Assembly: GCA_023663915.1 (NCBI GenBank)
Contig: JAMPGN010000035.1
Location: 1 to 25,002 of the forward strand
Source: Eubacterium sp.
GTDB taxonomy: Bacteria; Bacillota_A; Clostridia; Lachnospirales; Lachnospiraceae
Length of the DNA: 25,002 bases
Direction of reading: 5' to 3'
Shown here: positions 24,415 to 25,002 of the stretch, one piece after another
How the letters are laid out: every line of letters begins with the position of its first letter
How positions within the stretch are numbered: the stretch's first letter is position 1
The notes under the pieces: model-generated
Seen by the model: only the letters and a program-made list of their open reading frames with translations
Databases searched by the model: none
What the model was told of the DNA's origin: nothing
Position numbers and translations under genes: made by a program

Positions 24415-25002
24415 ATGAAAATTATGGTAGTGGGTTTAGGTTCTATGGGTAGAAGAAGAATTAGATTACTAAAAACAATATCCTCCGAGATTGAAATTCT
24501 TGGTGTAGACAGCAAGGATGAAAGATGTAGGCAAGCTGAAAGCGAGTTGGCCGTTTCTACCATGGGAAATTTGAATAATGCTTTTAAAACTTTTAATCCG
24601 AATTGTGTAATCGTATCGACTTCGCCATTATCACATGCTGCTATTATTGAACAAAGTTTATTATATGGATGTAATGTGTTTACGGAACTTAATTTGGTGA
24701 AGGACGGGTATGAAACAAACATTCGGCTTGCGCGGGAGAAAAATAAGGTGTTGTTCTTATCATCGACTTTTTTATACAGAGAGGAGATTCGTTATATAGA
24801 GGATAGCGTTTCTGGAGCGATGGGATTTTTAAATTATATGTATCATGTGGGGCAATATTTACCGGATTGGCATCCGTGGGAGAATGTTACGGATTATTTT
24901 GTTGGTGAAAAAAGAACAAATGGATGCAGGGAATTGTTTGCTATTGAATTACCGTGGATTATAAAAGTATTTGGAAATATTAGGGCATGTGTGCCGTTTT
25001 CA
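24415..25002 (+). CDS. Gfo/Idh/MocA-family oxidoreductase, PtmF-like (3' end outside window)
   Basis: The first 196 codons of a gene that runs off the window. KIMVVGLGSMGRRR is a Rossmann NAD(P)-binding start; VIVSTSPLSHAAI and VFTELNLV correspond to the family region around EKP, and the C-terminal domain begins with YHVGQYLPDWHPWEN, a motif I associate with the PtmF-like oxidoreductases found in legionaminic acid loci. Start 24415 is chosen for GGAGGA (24403-24408) 6 nt upstream; the in-frame ATG 24385, overlapping the NeuC stop as ATGA, is an alternative. AT-rich (18 of 60 G+C in 24421-24480). Catalytic residues beyond codon 196 cannot be checked. Confidence 0.82.
   Translation, partial: MKIMVVGLGSMGRRRIRLLKTISSEIEILGVDSKDERCRQAESELAVSTMGNLNNAFKTFNPNCVIVSTSPLSHAAIIEQSLLYGCNVFTELNLVKDGYETNIRLAREKNKVLFLSSTFLYREEIRYIEDSVSGAMGFLNYMYHVGQYLPDWHPWENVTDYFVGEKRTNGCRELFAIELPWIIKVFGNIRACVPFS

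Overview
The window looks like part of a large surface-polysaccharide (capsule/EPS or secondary cell-wall glycan) locus from a low-to-mid GC anaerobic Firmicute, most plausibly a gut Lachnospiraceae/Clostridia. The basis is the strong GGAGG-type Shine-Dalgarno sites, many ATGA stop/start overlaps, and the family mix (GT26, DUF2304, GT-D/DUF1792, SPASM radical SAM). The taxonomy is an inference. All 20 protein genes I support lie on the + strand with short or negative spacing, so the region reads as one long operon whose promoter is upstream of base 1. No RNA gene, IS element, CRISPR array or clear promoter was seen, and no gene-free stretch exceeds about 135 bases.

Layout. 1-4320: C-terminal part of a polymerase-like membrane protein, an unusual GT26-GT4 fusion, and a Cys-rich GT4. 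4307-4453: a long perfect-type hairpin spanning a stop codon, followed by a repeat-like spacer with a second hairpin. 4454-9434: SPASM radical SAM enzyme, two membrane acyltransferases (AT3), and a GT-C-like membrane protein. 9449-13289: ABC half-transporter (PglK/Wzk-like flippase), GT-D glycosyltransferase, GT4. 13300-16048: a GT-C-like protein with a Gly/Gln/Ser repeat insert, a DPM1-like GT2 and a DUF2304 protein, together resembling a three-component (Gtr-like) extracytoplasmic glycosylation set. 16029-17044: a third AT3 interrupted at a run of 8 G, whose missing last helix lies in the next frame (candidate phase-variable switch). 17114-19268: GT4 and a sugar-nucleotide SDR (GDP-6-deoxymannose reductase-like).

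19321-25002: an AT-richer module (hand count 36% GC in 19321-19620 against 54% in 18661-18960) for a nonulosonic acid: NeuD/LegH-type acetyltransferase, GT2, NeuB/LegI synthase, GT4, NeuC/LegG hydrolysing 2-epimerase, and the start of a Gfo/Idh oxidoreductase resembling PtmF. The last gene makes a legionaminic-acid-type sugar a serious alternative to Neu5Ac; the deciding genes (CMP-synthetase, PtmE, LegB, LegC) would lie downstream of the window.

How the genes could work together (inference): cytoplasmic GTs build a lipid-linked oligosaccharide, the ABC protein flips it, GT-C enzymes fed by a polyprenyl-phosphate sugar add side residues outside, AT3 proteins O-acylate it (one of them switchable), and the nonulosonic acid caps or decorates it.
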